A stretch of 64,000 nt of DNA from Phyto melanocephala (Eukaryota > Arthropoda > Insecta > Diptera > Rhinophoridae). The translations under genes and the position numbers were made by a program. The stretch spans positions 79,194,543 to 79,258,542 of the forward strand of contig OW799234.1 in NCBI GenBank assembly GCA_941918925.1, given 5' to 3'. This document shows, piece after piece, positions 23,990 through 33,921 of the stretch (positions are counted from its first letter, which is position 1; each line of letters opens with the position of its first letter). The notes beneath the pieces were generated by a model. It searched no databases, had not been told where the DNA came from, and was given only the letters and a program-made list of their open reading frames with translations.

Positions 23990-24525
23990 CTGCATATTTT
24001 TGGACTATTTGACAAATAATTATAACCATTCCTAGCTAAAGTTTCTACCAACTAAAGTAGCTTTAGACAAGCGTAAGACGAGCACAATGCCAAAATAAAC
24101 TACATCGTTTCGCTTTTCAGCCCATAAACTAATTTTTGGATCCGTAAACCTTTCTTTCTTAATTTTCTTCTTCTTGTCGGTTACCTGTGAAAAACACCAT
24201 TAAAATTAAAATTTTGCTACTACAAAGTTTTGCATAAAAAATAGTTAAAATTTCTTCTTCTTTCTTTCTTAATTTTCTTCTTCTTGTTGGTTACCTGTGA
24301 AAAACACCATTAAAATTAAATTTTTGCTACTACAAAGTTTTGCATAAAAAATAGTTGAAATTTCTTCTTACAGAGGAAGAGCTGCTACAATTTTCATCAT
24401 CTTGGTTTTCTATTGAAAATATAATGTAAACATTTAAATATAATTAAAACCTTAAAAATCAAATGTTTTAATGTATAATTAAAAAGAACTTACCATTTTT
24501 TTGAAAAGTATTTAAGCATATTAAT
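23990..24525 (-). pseudogene. Residual 5' exons of a hAT-like transposase
   Basis: The third exon, from about 24178 leftward, reads VTDKKKKIKKERFTDPKISL, then WAEKRNDVVYF and LRLSKATLV. The order DP...W followed by LRLSKA..LV resembles the start of BED-type zinc fingers of hAT transposases, but the zinc-binding Cys/His are not intact in one frame. Exon 1 and exon 2 do not join in frame as written (a TGA results), so at least one base change has occurred. Splice sites are inferred from GT/AG consensus only. Confidence 0.45.
24151..24370. repeat. 110-bp tandem duplication, two copies
   Basis: The unit at 24151-24260 recurs at 24261-24370 with only a few differences. Each unit contains TTTCTTTCTTAATTTTCTTC, the GTTACCTGTGAAAAA splice-acceptor region (minus strand) and most of the adjoining intron. 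It therefore duplicates a splice acceptor and the beginning of the third exon of the hAT-like gene. Confidence 0.85.
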
Positions 24526-24982
24526 TTGTCACTTGTTTTTAAATAAATTTACTTAAAAATTTAAAATTGTTTTAAGCGCGTTTCCAAATTTATATTTGTT
24601 CGTGTTGTAGGTATCAGATGATAAAATGTGTCATATACTATGTTAAAAAAGGAACAAAGTGGAAAAATTATCCACACAAACACATTAAATAATGACAAAT
24701 TTATCTCTTTCACTCTGTTCTATTATTAATAACATAAAAAACCATTACAAATTATTTTTATTTAGTTTAAGCTTGATATAAAAGTAATGAAAAATGTTGC
24801 AAGTATGAATTCTTGAAAATCGTCAAAAACATAACATAAATCGTCAAATCGTCAACATGTAATTTTAGCACGTAAAATCGTCAAAATGACGATAAATCGT
24901 CAAATCTGGCAGCTATGGCCGCACCCCTCACCAACAAACTCGTGTCGCAGTGGACATGTCCCTTCATGTAAACACGCTCTTA

Positions 24983-25419
24983 GCATTTATAAATGCATCT
25001 CTCAAAACATATTACAACTCATAATTATTACTGATCTAACGAAAATTTGTGTTGAGTACAAAAACATATTTTCGTTGTTGTTGTTTTTTACAATTCCATA
25101 CAGTTTAAATATTTGACTAAAAAAATTAAAAATTCGTTAAACGCATGAACTTTGTTCCCAATTGGAACACACTTATTTAATATTTAATAACTAATTGGTC
25201 CACCATTTTGATTGATGATGACTTCAAAAATAAGATGCGGTATCGACTACTAAATTTTTCAATAACTGACTATTCAAATCTTTTCAAGCTTCCCAGATGG
25301 AATATTTGATATCTAACACAATTTTGATTGATGATTGTAGGCAGCAATTCTCTAACGACAAATTAACTAACAATTAATATAAGAGTAAACATTAAAATTT
25401 TTATTTAAATAAGTAAGTC
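24983..25419. other. AT-rich spacer, no gene seen
   Basis: The phrase TTTTGATTGATGATG occurs at 25208 and again at 25322 as a short direct repeat. Nothing else was recognised. Confidence 0.4.
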
Positions 25420-27370
25420 CATAGTATTTTGGAATTATACTTATATTGAAAAGAAACTTATATATATCAATAGAGAGTCCTTTATTCTTCCAAAATCGTT
25501 ATCCATAGAGAAAAATATTAGTTTAAGGTTTAGCAATATATGGGAAGTGGGCGTTAATATGGGCGCGTCACCTTAATTTTCTGTTATTTCAAGTAATTTG
25601 GTTAAGGTAATTTTTTGCGAAATTTCAGAATCATACATCTGATTTTTTCAAGATACTGTGCGGTAAAAATTTTTGTAAATTTTATCTAAAACTCCTTTCA
25701 TAATGTATAAATTTGAGCAATTTTAAGTGAAAGATAGTTTTTTACTTAGGAAATATATATACGAAATTTCATCGCTGTACGTTAATGCGTTTGCACTAGG
25801 GTGAACGATTCGGTTTAACAACCGGTGGAAAACTTGGGTTTTTTACACTTTCAGCTGGCGGTTTTTTCCTAATGTTAATTTTTCGAATGTCGAATGCACC
25901 AGTTTTTTTACTCACGGAAGCCGGTTTTTTTCTTTTTTAGTTTTATGTTCATTTATCTTTGTAACCAAACGTACCATATATTTATTACTCAAAAATTTTC
26001 CAAAAATGATAAAATTTATTAAATACTCTTCCATATTCTTGTAAGAAATTTATTTGTTGTTTCAAAAACAAATGTAAAAAAAGGAAAATAAGTAGGCTTT
26101 AATATTATTTGTTTTAAATGGAGAGCAGGTATTTTATACGTTATTGCGCTTATAATTTGTGATAATCAGCTGTTCAGTTAAGTTTTTTGACCAAATTATT
26201 GAACTTTGCAATACTTTTTGATCTCATTTTCGAATTTCATAATATTTTGCCTCTACGAAATCTAGCGAATAGTACTAAAGACTACCCATGGCTCAACTAA
26301 TATCTCTGATAACTTTTATACTAAAATAGTTTGGCACACAAGGGGTCATTATTACAACTTGCCGACAAAATTAATGTTAATAAAAGGTAACTTTGATAAC
26401 GTGAGCAGTGAAGTGACATTTTAATATTTTTCATTATTACAACCTCCTTGTAATAAGGATTTTTTAATATGGCAGCACCAGAGCAAATACCGATTACTTT
26501 TAATAAATTAATTTAGTTCTTAAAAAATGTAGTGGCAACAATATAAATTTATACCTTTTATTTTCAAAACGAATAGAATTTTTGATGATTTATTTACTGT
26601 TTTGTGTCACTAGGTCGAAGCAGAAAAAAATATAAATCACAATTAAGTTGCCATATTTTGTTTAATGTAGAGAAACAATGGCATTTTTTAATTTATAAAA
26701 CTAACGTTAAAAGTTAAAGATAATAAAAGCAAAAACTTAACTTTTTGGTCACTTTTAGGTAAAAAGTAACATCTTTATTTTAAATAACGGCAGTGAATGT
26801 GTGTCAAGTTAAAATGCAATTAAACCATAGAACAAAGTAGTTTATCTCTATATATATTTATCTCTGTCATGGGTATAAAAAAAAATTATATTATATGTAT
26901 TCGACCAGTTAACCGGTTTCTTCTAAATTTTTAAAAGAGCAACCGGTTTTTTTTAATTCTAAATTTCAAACTATTTGAAAACCGGTTTCTTAAAAATGTC
27001 GAATAATCGATTATCCTAGTTTGCACATAATTACATTTTATTCGTTGTTGAAAGGACACGGTTTTTTAACCTTCTCTTGCATAACGAGCTTTAACTCTCT
27101 ATCTAATATTCCGATTCAGCCCATTTTCAATACCGAGCGAACCTTGTTTATAAAAATTACTCTGGCAAAATTTGAGCCTTCTTTTTCGGTTCGAGATCAA
27201 TCGTGCTTTTAACAGACGAACAGACGAACGGACATAGCTAGATCGTCATCAAATCAAACCCTGATTCAGAAAATATATACTTTATGGGGTCTAAATTAGA
27301 TATTTCGATGTGTTACAAACGGAGTGATAAAATAAATAAACTCCGACCATATTTTTGGTTGTGGGTATAA
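25420..27370 (-). repeat. Family B (INE-1-like) copy interrupted by a hAT-like element
   Basis: The 5' end is at about 27370 (TATACCCACAACC, decayed hairpin). The CATAAAGTATATATTTT block, the GATCTAGCTATGTCC block and the CCGTGTCC block follow leftward to 27027. The copy resumes at 25796 and runs to CGCCCA modules near 25550. The 3' hairpin end was not found. The interruption is the element 25797-27018; the reading resumes without loss on either side. Confidence 0.72.
25797..27018. mobile_element. hAT-like non-autonomous element inside a family B copy
   Basis: GTTTGCAC at 25789-25796 is repeated exactly at 27019-27026. The ends TAGGGTGAACGATT and, inverted, TAGGATAATCGATT form an imperfect TIR. 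AACCGGTTT-type motifs are repeated near both ends (about 25820-25935 and 26907-26995) and may be transposase-binding subterminal repeats. The TAGGG start matches the hAT-like element 697-2102. The middle contains a TTATTACAA/TTGTAATAA hairpin near 26433-26455. There is no transposase. Confidence 0.82.
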
Positions 27371-28544
27371 AAATTAGCTAACAAGGGATTTTTTTGTTGT
27401 TGAATTTTCTACCTATAATAGGTAAAAAGTGGATAAAAACTTTAGTTTGGTACTTTTTTGTAAACCTATCTCATCCAAATGGACTTAGATAAAGTAAAAA
27501 ATTAAATTAATTTTATCGATTAAATATTGTAACTTTGTTCCCTCAGCACCACTGAAAGCAGCCTGAAGAGTGTTATATGCATTTGATTACTCAATAACGT
27601 AACATGAGTTAACATTCAGGCTTCTTTTTGCCCCATAAATACATAGTTGAAGTCGCAGGCACCTGTTTGAATAAAACTAAAACAATAGGTACATTTTGCG
27701 TTTAGCCCAGTATAACTAAATAAAAACTCTTTACATTGAAGTCAGTGAACTAGCTATGTTTTTATTCACAATTTAATAATGCTCATTTCTTAGGCAAAAT
27801 GTATTTATTAAAGTTTCAGATTTTGTAACAGGTGTGTTATAGAAACTCTTGCTAAGGTGCTGGTGGTAATTGACTTGTGAAATACCTGGGCAACAAAGGT
27901 TAGAGTTTTTAACAGTGTGATACTTATCGTTATAGTTTCATGTATTCGTTTTTTCATTAGAAAATACATCTGGAGAAAACACATAACAACAATTTAATTT
28001 AGTTAAAGGAAGAAAGTTGCAGCGAATTAATAAATTTACACAATGGACGTGAATTGATACACACCAATAATTAAAGGCGGAGCAGCTCTTTTCCAATACC
28101 AATTTACTTTATAGCTTGCTATTTATTTTTGGAATAAATAGCTAAAAAAAACGGGATGCCTAATCTAAAGGTTTTTCGTGTCTCAACGTACAAGTAATTC
28201 AAGCTGATGTTCTAATAATTCAACAAGCCCTGTGAATAGTATTTGAAGTTTGGCAAATGGTAATATTTAATTTTAATATTCATATGTATGTATGTGAGAA
28301 AGTAAATACATACATATTTGTGTATTTATTTATATGTTTATAAATATGCATAGAAAATCCATATCATCAATGTTTGTTTAAAAAAATCCATGTATAAACA
28401 TTAAAAAAGCATTCCCCCTCGGGCGTTGACTGGATTTGTGAGTGACTTGAATGTAGATTGATGGGTGAGTTATTTTACTTGTATTTTAATGAACTAAGTA
28501 TAAGTGTTGATTTTTACTTTCCTATGACAAATTCTCTTTTATAT
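27371..28544. other. AT-rich spacer, no gene seen
   Basis: A short GC-richer piece near 28415-28440 (CCCCCTCGGGCGTTGACTGG) stands out, but has no readable coding context. Nothing else was recognised. Confidence 0.4.
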
Positions 28545-29215
28545 CCACCACCAAAAGCTGCTGTGCGGTACAATGATTTTGTCATTCCATTTGTAACACA
28601 ATAATCTATCCATTTTAGACCCCAAAAGAATATATATTCTGCATCATGATCTCATTCTAAGATATTTTTTTACAAGCATTTCCAATATAGAAAAAATGTC
28701 TAACTGGTTATAGCTTGTATGGCAAGAACAGGTCATAAAAAATGCTTTTCGGACTTTGAATAAAATACAGTTACATCTAAACGTAATGTCGCAGAGTGAC
28801 AAAAAAATTTCACAACTATATTTCTCAGTAAAAAATACGCTGCATAAAAATTTCTTAAAGGATCTATAGATTAAAATGTCCATAAATATACCCCGCATAG
28901 TAACTTAGATGTACGATTTTAAAATTTCGCAAATTAAGCATTCTGATCAATATCAGTGTAATAACGGAAAATACAGGTGAGAAGCCCACTTTAACGCCCA
29001 TGTCTCCTATAACACTTTTTCCATAATTCATATAATTTCAATAAGAACAATGTTTTTTTAGAATAAAGGGCTCTAGACTACAACGTTTAATTTTAGTTTA
29101 TTAGTAGAAAACAACTTTACACTCCTTTCTTAACGACCGCTTCTCACATTATCTACTATTAATGATATTTAAAAGCTGAGAAAACGGATATAATTAAATG
29201 TATGATGATAAAATT
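28545..29215 (+). repeat. Family B (INE-1-like) degenerate copy
   Basis: In the forward orientation it starts at the decayed 5' hairpin near 28545 and goes through TTTGTCATTCC, the ACCCCAAAAGAATATATATT block, the AGATGTACGATTTTAAAATT block and the CCCACTTTAACGCCCA module at 28990. The GTCTGTCC tract is lost and the 3' end is missing. The 84-codon antisense ORF at 28644-28898 lies within it. Confidence 0.62.
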
Positions 29216-29250
29216 TCTCAAATATATCTTATTTGTAAATGTTATGACTA

Positions 29251-29796
29251 AAGGGTCCGCCATCTAACTTTTCAACTAGTGCTAATTTCGTGAATGGTAA
29301 CACTTAGCTCATGTCTGATTTGACAGATAATTAGTTTTATCCTTCCGCTGAACGAATATGGTTGTGTATACGCGTTAACAACGCTGGGAAAAATTGCGAC
29401 ATTACTTTGGCCGACTTTGCCAAAAAAATCATCTCTTCAGATGAAGCTTATTTTAATCTTAGCGGGTATGTAAACATGCGAAATTGTGGCATGTAGTGCA
29501 CAGAAAACCCGCACGTAGACATTGAAAAGCCGATACACCCAAAACGAGTCACTGTTTGGTGCGGATTTTGGTCCAGAGGCATAATTCGGCCATTTTTCTT
29601 CGAAAATGAGCAAGGAGTGGCCGTTGCAGTCAATGGCGATCGTTATCGGGCCATGTTGAATGAATTTTTGTTCACAAAAATTGAAGAGGAGGATATTGGC
29701 AACATTTGGTTTCAACAGGACGGCGCTACGTGCCACACCGCCGAAGCTACACTTTTTTTATAGCATTTAAAAAAAAAAGTTATTTGGCGGAGCCTT
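29251..29796 (+). mobile_element. Doubly deleted mariner derivative, copy 2
   Basis: This has the same structure as 21130-21652. TA flanks it at 29249-29250 and 29797-29798. The ends are AAGGGTCCGCCATCTAAC and inverted GTTATTTGGCGGAGCCTT. The core reads, with changes, SDEAYFNLSGYVN, then PHVDIEKPIHPKRVTVWC, then EEDIGNIWFQQDGATCHTA with the second catalytic Asp intact. The first junction (start of the protein to the DDE core) and the second (after EATL) are the same as in copies 1 and 3. It retains more 3' core than copy 1. The two antisense ORFs over it are shadows. Confidence 0.85.
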
Positions 29797-30199
29797 TAAA
29801 TCATAACAGAACTGTTTTTCAATATCTAAGTAGAGCTCTTTAGAAGATGTTACCTTGACACACCTTATATAACTCTAACCTTTCAAATAAATCAAGTGTG
29901 CTATTTTGCTTATTTCACATTTTGTAGGTTTTAAATTGTCACGAGTATCTGCAGTTTCAATATTACTCACTTTACGTCCGTCTACTAAAATATGACTGGT
30001 GAAAGTGAAAATTTTGCAACAAATAATTAACCAGGTATGGTTCCAGTTGCAACATAAAATTACAGTTTTAAAGTCCATACAAAAAAGATACTTTTTTAAT
30101 CCCTCTTGCTTACCTACTTCCACCATCTTTAGTATTAAAAATTTTATATATCTGGTAATTCATTGTGAGATTTGATTATCAAAAGGCTTTTTCTGACAG
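29797..30199. other. AT-rich spacer, no gene seen
   Basis: The 83-codon minus-strand ORF at 29875-30126 has no recognisable motif. I do not call it a gene. Confidence 0.4.
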
Positions 30200-30960
30200 A
30201 TCTCGCAAGACACATAAAAAATTGTTCTGTCATTTTCGCTAATAATGATAATAATAATTCTTATTATTATCATGGAAACACTACAATAGCGTCTCCAAAT
30301 CGTTTAGCTGTATTATGAAGAACAGCATTCTGTGCGAAATGAAATTCTGGTGTTTTACCGTGAAATTTGTTTTTAGTGCTGAAGCACATTTTTTTAGCTA
30401 ACTGAAAACCATAATATTTAAGCAGAATTGGCAGATTTGGGCTGATGGGCAACTAGAAGAGTATCAAGAGCTAGTATGGTGTGGTTTATGGATTGGGGGA
30501 ATTATTGTGGCATATTTTATTAAAACTGAGAAGATTAAGAATGTTGCTGTCTATGTTAACAGACCGTGTGATTCCTGAAATTCAAGAGCTGTTAGCTTTG
30601 AATTCAACAAGACGACACTACAAGCCATGCAGCACATTAAGCAATCGACATGTTGATGAATAATTTCGGTGAGCACTAAATTTAAAGTTTTGCCTAAAAT
30701 GTTTAGAAATAATCCAACTTTGATTGACGCTTTAGGAGAAAATATTACTCGTGCTTATTACAAGATACTGGTCGCTATGATCGAATAATTCGACCAAAAT
30801 TGGATCTGCGAACAGATCAACTCAGACGTAGTTGTGACTATTATTTACATGACATTTTTTTCAAGTATTTAGTGCTATATTCATTTCTCTTTTAATCGAT
30901 AGTAAAAAAAATAAAGTTTACTCTTTAATTTATGTGCTTTATTTAACATTACAAATCAAA
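30200..30960 (+). pseudogene. mariner-like transposase remnant, plus strand
   Basis: Pieces in order across frames: FSAEAHF at 30372-30390 (SDEAHF in relatives, first catalytic Asp replaced by Ala), KQNW.IWADGQLEEYQE, LVWCGLWIGGII, IQQDDTTSHAAH at about 30602 (second Asp present), AIDMLMNNFGEH, then a deletion that removes the third Asp region, and a tail of LIDALGENITRAYYK and a degraded RR..RGGH end near 30800-30860. Several frameshifts and stops are present. The ends were not found. It is a different mariner lineage from 21130 and 16890. Confidence 0.68.
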
Positions 30961-31334
30961 CCTCACGATGAATCACCCATTACAATATATGTATATATTT
31001 ATGTCTAAAACTAAGTTAATTTTTTATGTGTATTGAATGTAAATATCTGATTTTTTGTAATTATGGGATGGAAGCAAAAATAAAAATGGAGGAGCAGTGC
31101 AACCCTTGAGTGGTCTAGCTACGCCCATGATGATATTTGTAATTCAATACAATTGTATTATTAGGTGTAGTCTTTAAAGTTAAACTATAAGTATAATATA
31201 TCATACATTCCATGCCCTTCAGTTCTTGTAAAACTGCAATTTGGGTATTACCTCTCCTATTGTAAAAAAAATTTTAGGTTTCATTTTGACTCAAAATGAA
31301 AGCAAATAAATTAATGGCAAATCAAACTTAAACT
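30961..31334. other. AT-rich spacer, no gene seen
   Basis: Nothing could be supported. AAACCTCACGATGAAT at 30958 recurs at 45065 next to the piggyBac-like element, without an explanation. Confidence 0.4.
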
Positions 31335-31485
31335 AAGAAAGTAATACATATTCCAGTGTGAAGAGATTAGTCCATATCGATTACTTTTAGTAACAAAATA
31401 ATATAGTTTGTGCTACAAAAGTACATAAAATTGGTGGTGAGTACTATAAATTCTGCACAGCCGAATAAAGTGCTCTTTTATGTTT
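31335..31485 (+). repeat. Family B 3' end fragment
   Basis: It covers the last ~150 bases of family B: ATTGGTGGTGAGTACTATAA, a degenerate hairpin around CTGCACAGCCGAAT, and AGTGCTCTTTTATGTTT at the terminus. Confidence 0.6.
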
Positions 31486-32257
31486 ATTTTTATTTTGCTT
31501 CAGGTTTTCAATACGATTGCTATTTATTTACTGTTTTGTGCAATATGTCAAATGAAAAAAAAAATATTTTTTTTACAAGCATATAAACTTACACTTGATA
31601 GGCAACGCCAGTCAAACATTCATCACATTCTCAACTAAACATGAGATAAAAGAAATATTGGGAATATTTAAGAGGCGAAAAATAGAATATAGTTTAAATG
31701 GGGGTAAAATAATGCTTACCCTCTTTTTAATAGGAAAAGTTGGATTCATTTTAGATATAAATGTATTTGACGTAATTCAGTCACAAATAATAGACTTTCA
31801 TATATAATAGTCAAACTGAAATTTATATATTTTTATTGTTTGGAATTTTTTTAATACGCAGATTATTTTTTGAATTTGTTAGCTAATGTTCTCTGGCATT
31901 TGTTTAAAAATCTGTTTTTTTATCGTTGCTCACTGTTGGAAAGGCCTTAACTCAAATGCTAGTTACTTTACAGGAGCAGGTAAAAACGTTAGAGAATTAT
32001 CGTGATGCAAATTCTTTTGTAAAATTGTTTGTAGAATTGTTATTTTCGTAATAATAAGTTAAATTTTGTATCTTGGTGTATTTGTGTAAAATATATTGAA
32101 ATAAGTGAAAAACTTAATTTCGCAAAAAATACATGAGACCGTCGATTTATTTTTTGAATCATTGATACCATGATAGAAAGATATAAGGTAATTTAATGCT
32201 TTCTTTCTTTTTTCTTGACGTTAACTATCTGGCACATATGAGGATTGTGACTTTTTT
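31486..32257. other. AT-rich spacer, no gene seen
   Basis: The 70-codon plus-strand ORF at 31595-31807 has no recognisable motif and no conserved neighbour. I do not call it a gene. Confidence 0.4.
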
Positions 32258-32693
32258 CATACCCGCCACCAAGAAAATGGTGGGGGTATATTCATTTTGT
32301 CATTCCGTTTGTAACACATTAAAATATCCATTGTAGACCCCATAAAGTATATATTTTCTGAATTAGGGTTTAATTTAATGACTATCTAGATATGTCTGTC
32401 CGTCTGTTCGCCTGCATGATAGAGGTCGGACCGAAAAAGCTAGGCGGCTCAAATTTTGACAGAATATTTCTTATACACAAGGTTTGTTTGGTATTTTCTT
32501 TTAAACTTACATAGGTAAACTCAATTTATAATTTTACAATGGGATGTTTTTATATATGTATTTATGTTTTTTTATATGTATGTACGTATTTCATTTAAGA
32601 TGAACGGTAACACAAACAATTGTTATTGCATGACTACACGTTGTGAAGGCTATATAAGATTCGGCACTGCCAAATATAGCACTTTTACTTGTT
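32258..32693 (+). repeat. Chimeric repeat: family B 5' end joined to family A2 3' end
   Basis: The first ~250 bases are family B: CATACCCGCCACC hairpin, CATAAAGTATATATTTT, a GTCCGTCTG tract and CAAGGTTTGTTTGGTATT. From about 32510 the sequence is the A2 3' end (ATAATTTTACAATGGGATG, GTATGTACGTATTTCAT, GCATGACTACACGTTGTGAA), the hairpin GATTCGGCACTGCCAAAT and TAGCACTTTTACTTGTT. Both termini are present, so it is not simply two truncated copies with missing ends. Confidence 0.75.
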
Positions 32694-33919
32694 TTAATTA
32701 AATATAAACATTTTTGGCATGAGTGGATTAAAAAGGTTTTTTTTTTTTTTTGCAAAAATTAACACACCCTTAAAAAAAGTTCTGATTAATACGAGCGGAA
32801 AAATAAAAGAAAAATCATAGGAATTTGAAAAAACAACCTCTTCAATTTATAAAAAAACACAAAAAAAAGAATACAAACATAGAAAAGTAAGGGAGCCGTA
32901 AAAAAAATTGCTATTGTTATTCTACTTACAGTACAGAGTAAGGAAGTATACTATTGTAAATGTTTATTTAGACACAACATATTTGATAATACAAGCAGAG
33001 CAGAATTTCAAGTTGTTTTTGTTTAAGGTTTTGTAAACAAACAATTACAACTGCAATTGTTGGACCATATAATGTTTCTGTACGAAAACATACATAATTA
33101 TGTAGGTGTATGTGCGTGAGTATAATATGAAAATTTATATATGTATATTTGTTTTAAAGATGGGTGCAAATATATTAAGGTGTTTATCCTACACACCTTA
33201 TCAAGAATTAAATAAGCCTAATAGACGTGCTTGTGCTTCTATTTGTTTAAACCGTAAAAATGACAATTATTTATACGTAAATACATAATAAGACATGTTT
33301 TTTTTTCGAATTTTCTTATGGATTTTGATGTATTTCGGAAGTCACGTTTAACTTTGTATTTTTTACAGAATACGTGCAATATTCATGCAATTTTCTAATA
33401 AAATAAATAAACAAGGATGTATTAGTTATGTATGTAAAATTATAATAAATTAAAAAAAATCCATTGTAAATAAAGTATTTATCAAAAGATGTTTTAACAT
33501 AATTTGTCAACAAATCTGCTCTGTAAAAAATGCAAGCACAATCAATAAATCAATTAGAAGATAGTTGGTGTATATGTCAGTCTTTAAATAAATATGAGTT
33601 TAGACAATCGAATTCGCAACCGATCGATGATAGACATGGTCTTATTTATCAAAATTTTCACAAAGTTTCTAGAGCAAAGATAAACAGTAAACAGTAAAGT
33701 TATCTATATTTAACAGTGTTTCCCAGTAGAATGACCACGGTTGATACTCATGTAGCAGTGCCTGAAGAATGATGGAAATAGAGATAATGCATGATTTCCT
33801 TTTAGATAACGTATTTGTTCCTCAGTTGGGTGGCAAAATAAAATTTTTCTAATTGAAACACAATTGATATATTTTTAAAATAACAAAACTAATAAATATA
33901 ATGCATAATTATTGCTAGT
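32694..33919. other. AT-rich spacer, no gene seen
   Basis: The 60- and 65-codon ORFs here (33106-33288 plus, 33316-33513 minus) are unconvincing. No other structure was recognised. Confidence 0.4.
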
Positions 33920-33921
33920 TA

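Larger units (their letters stand above)
23686..24917 (-). mobile_element. hAT-like element with residual exons, nested in the Harbinger-like element
   Basis: A perfect 14-base terminal inverted repeat, CATAGCTGCCAGAT, is flanked by a perfect 8-base TSD, GCCGCACC, at 23678-23685 and 24918-24925. About ten AATCGTCA-type motifs cluster within about 120 bases of the two ends, all in the same orientation. On the minus strand there is a possible gene start: ATG at about 24523 (MLKYFSKK), a GTAAGT donor, a TTTTCAATAG acceptor, an exon reading ENQDDENCSSSSS, a GTAAGA donor, a TTTTTCACAG acceptor, then VTDKKKKIKKERFTDPKISL. The rest of the transposase is lost. Confidence 0.82.
22864..24979 (+). mobile_element. 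PIF/Harbinger-like element with transposase remnant, split by a hAT-like element
   Basis: The ends are GAGC(T/G)(A/T)GTTTACA(C/T)GAAGGGA and its inverse, flanked by TTA at 22861-22863 and 24980-24982, as expected of PIF/Harbinger. Between 23445 and 23560 one frame reads KRRRKEWVKP, a stop, then WLEQELRG and, out of frame, a continuation. This is the typical start of a Harbinger nuclease (RRWWVRPW...). A 15-codon reading frame MADLSKKEIIEEILK starts at 23139. The nested hAT-like element occupies 23686-24917. Only 54 bases of Harbinger sequence lie right of it, so most of the transposase had already been lost. Confidence 0.78.
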
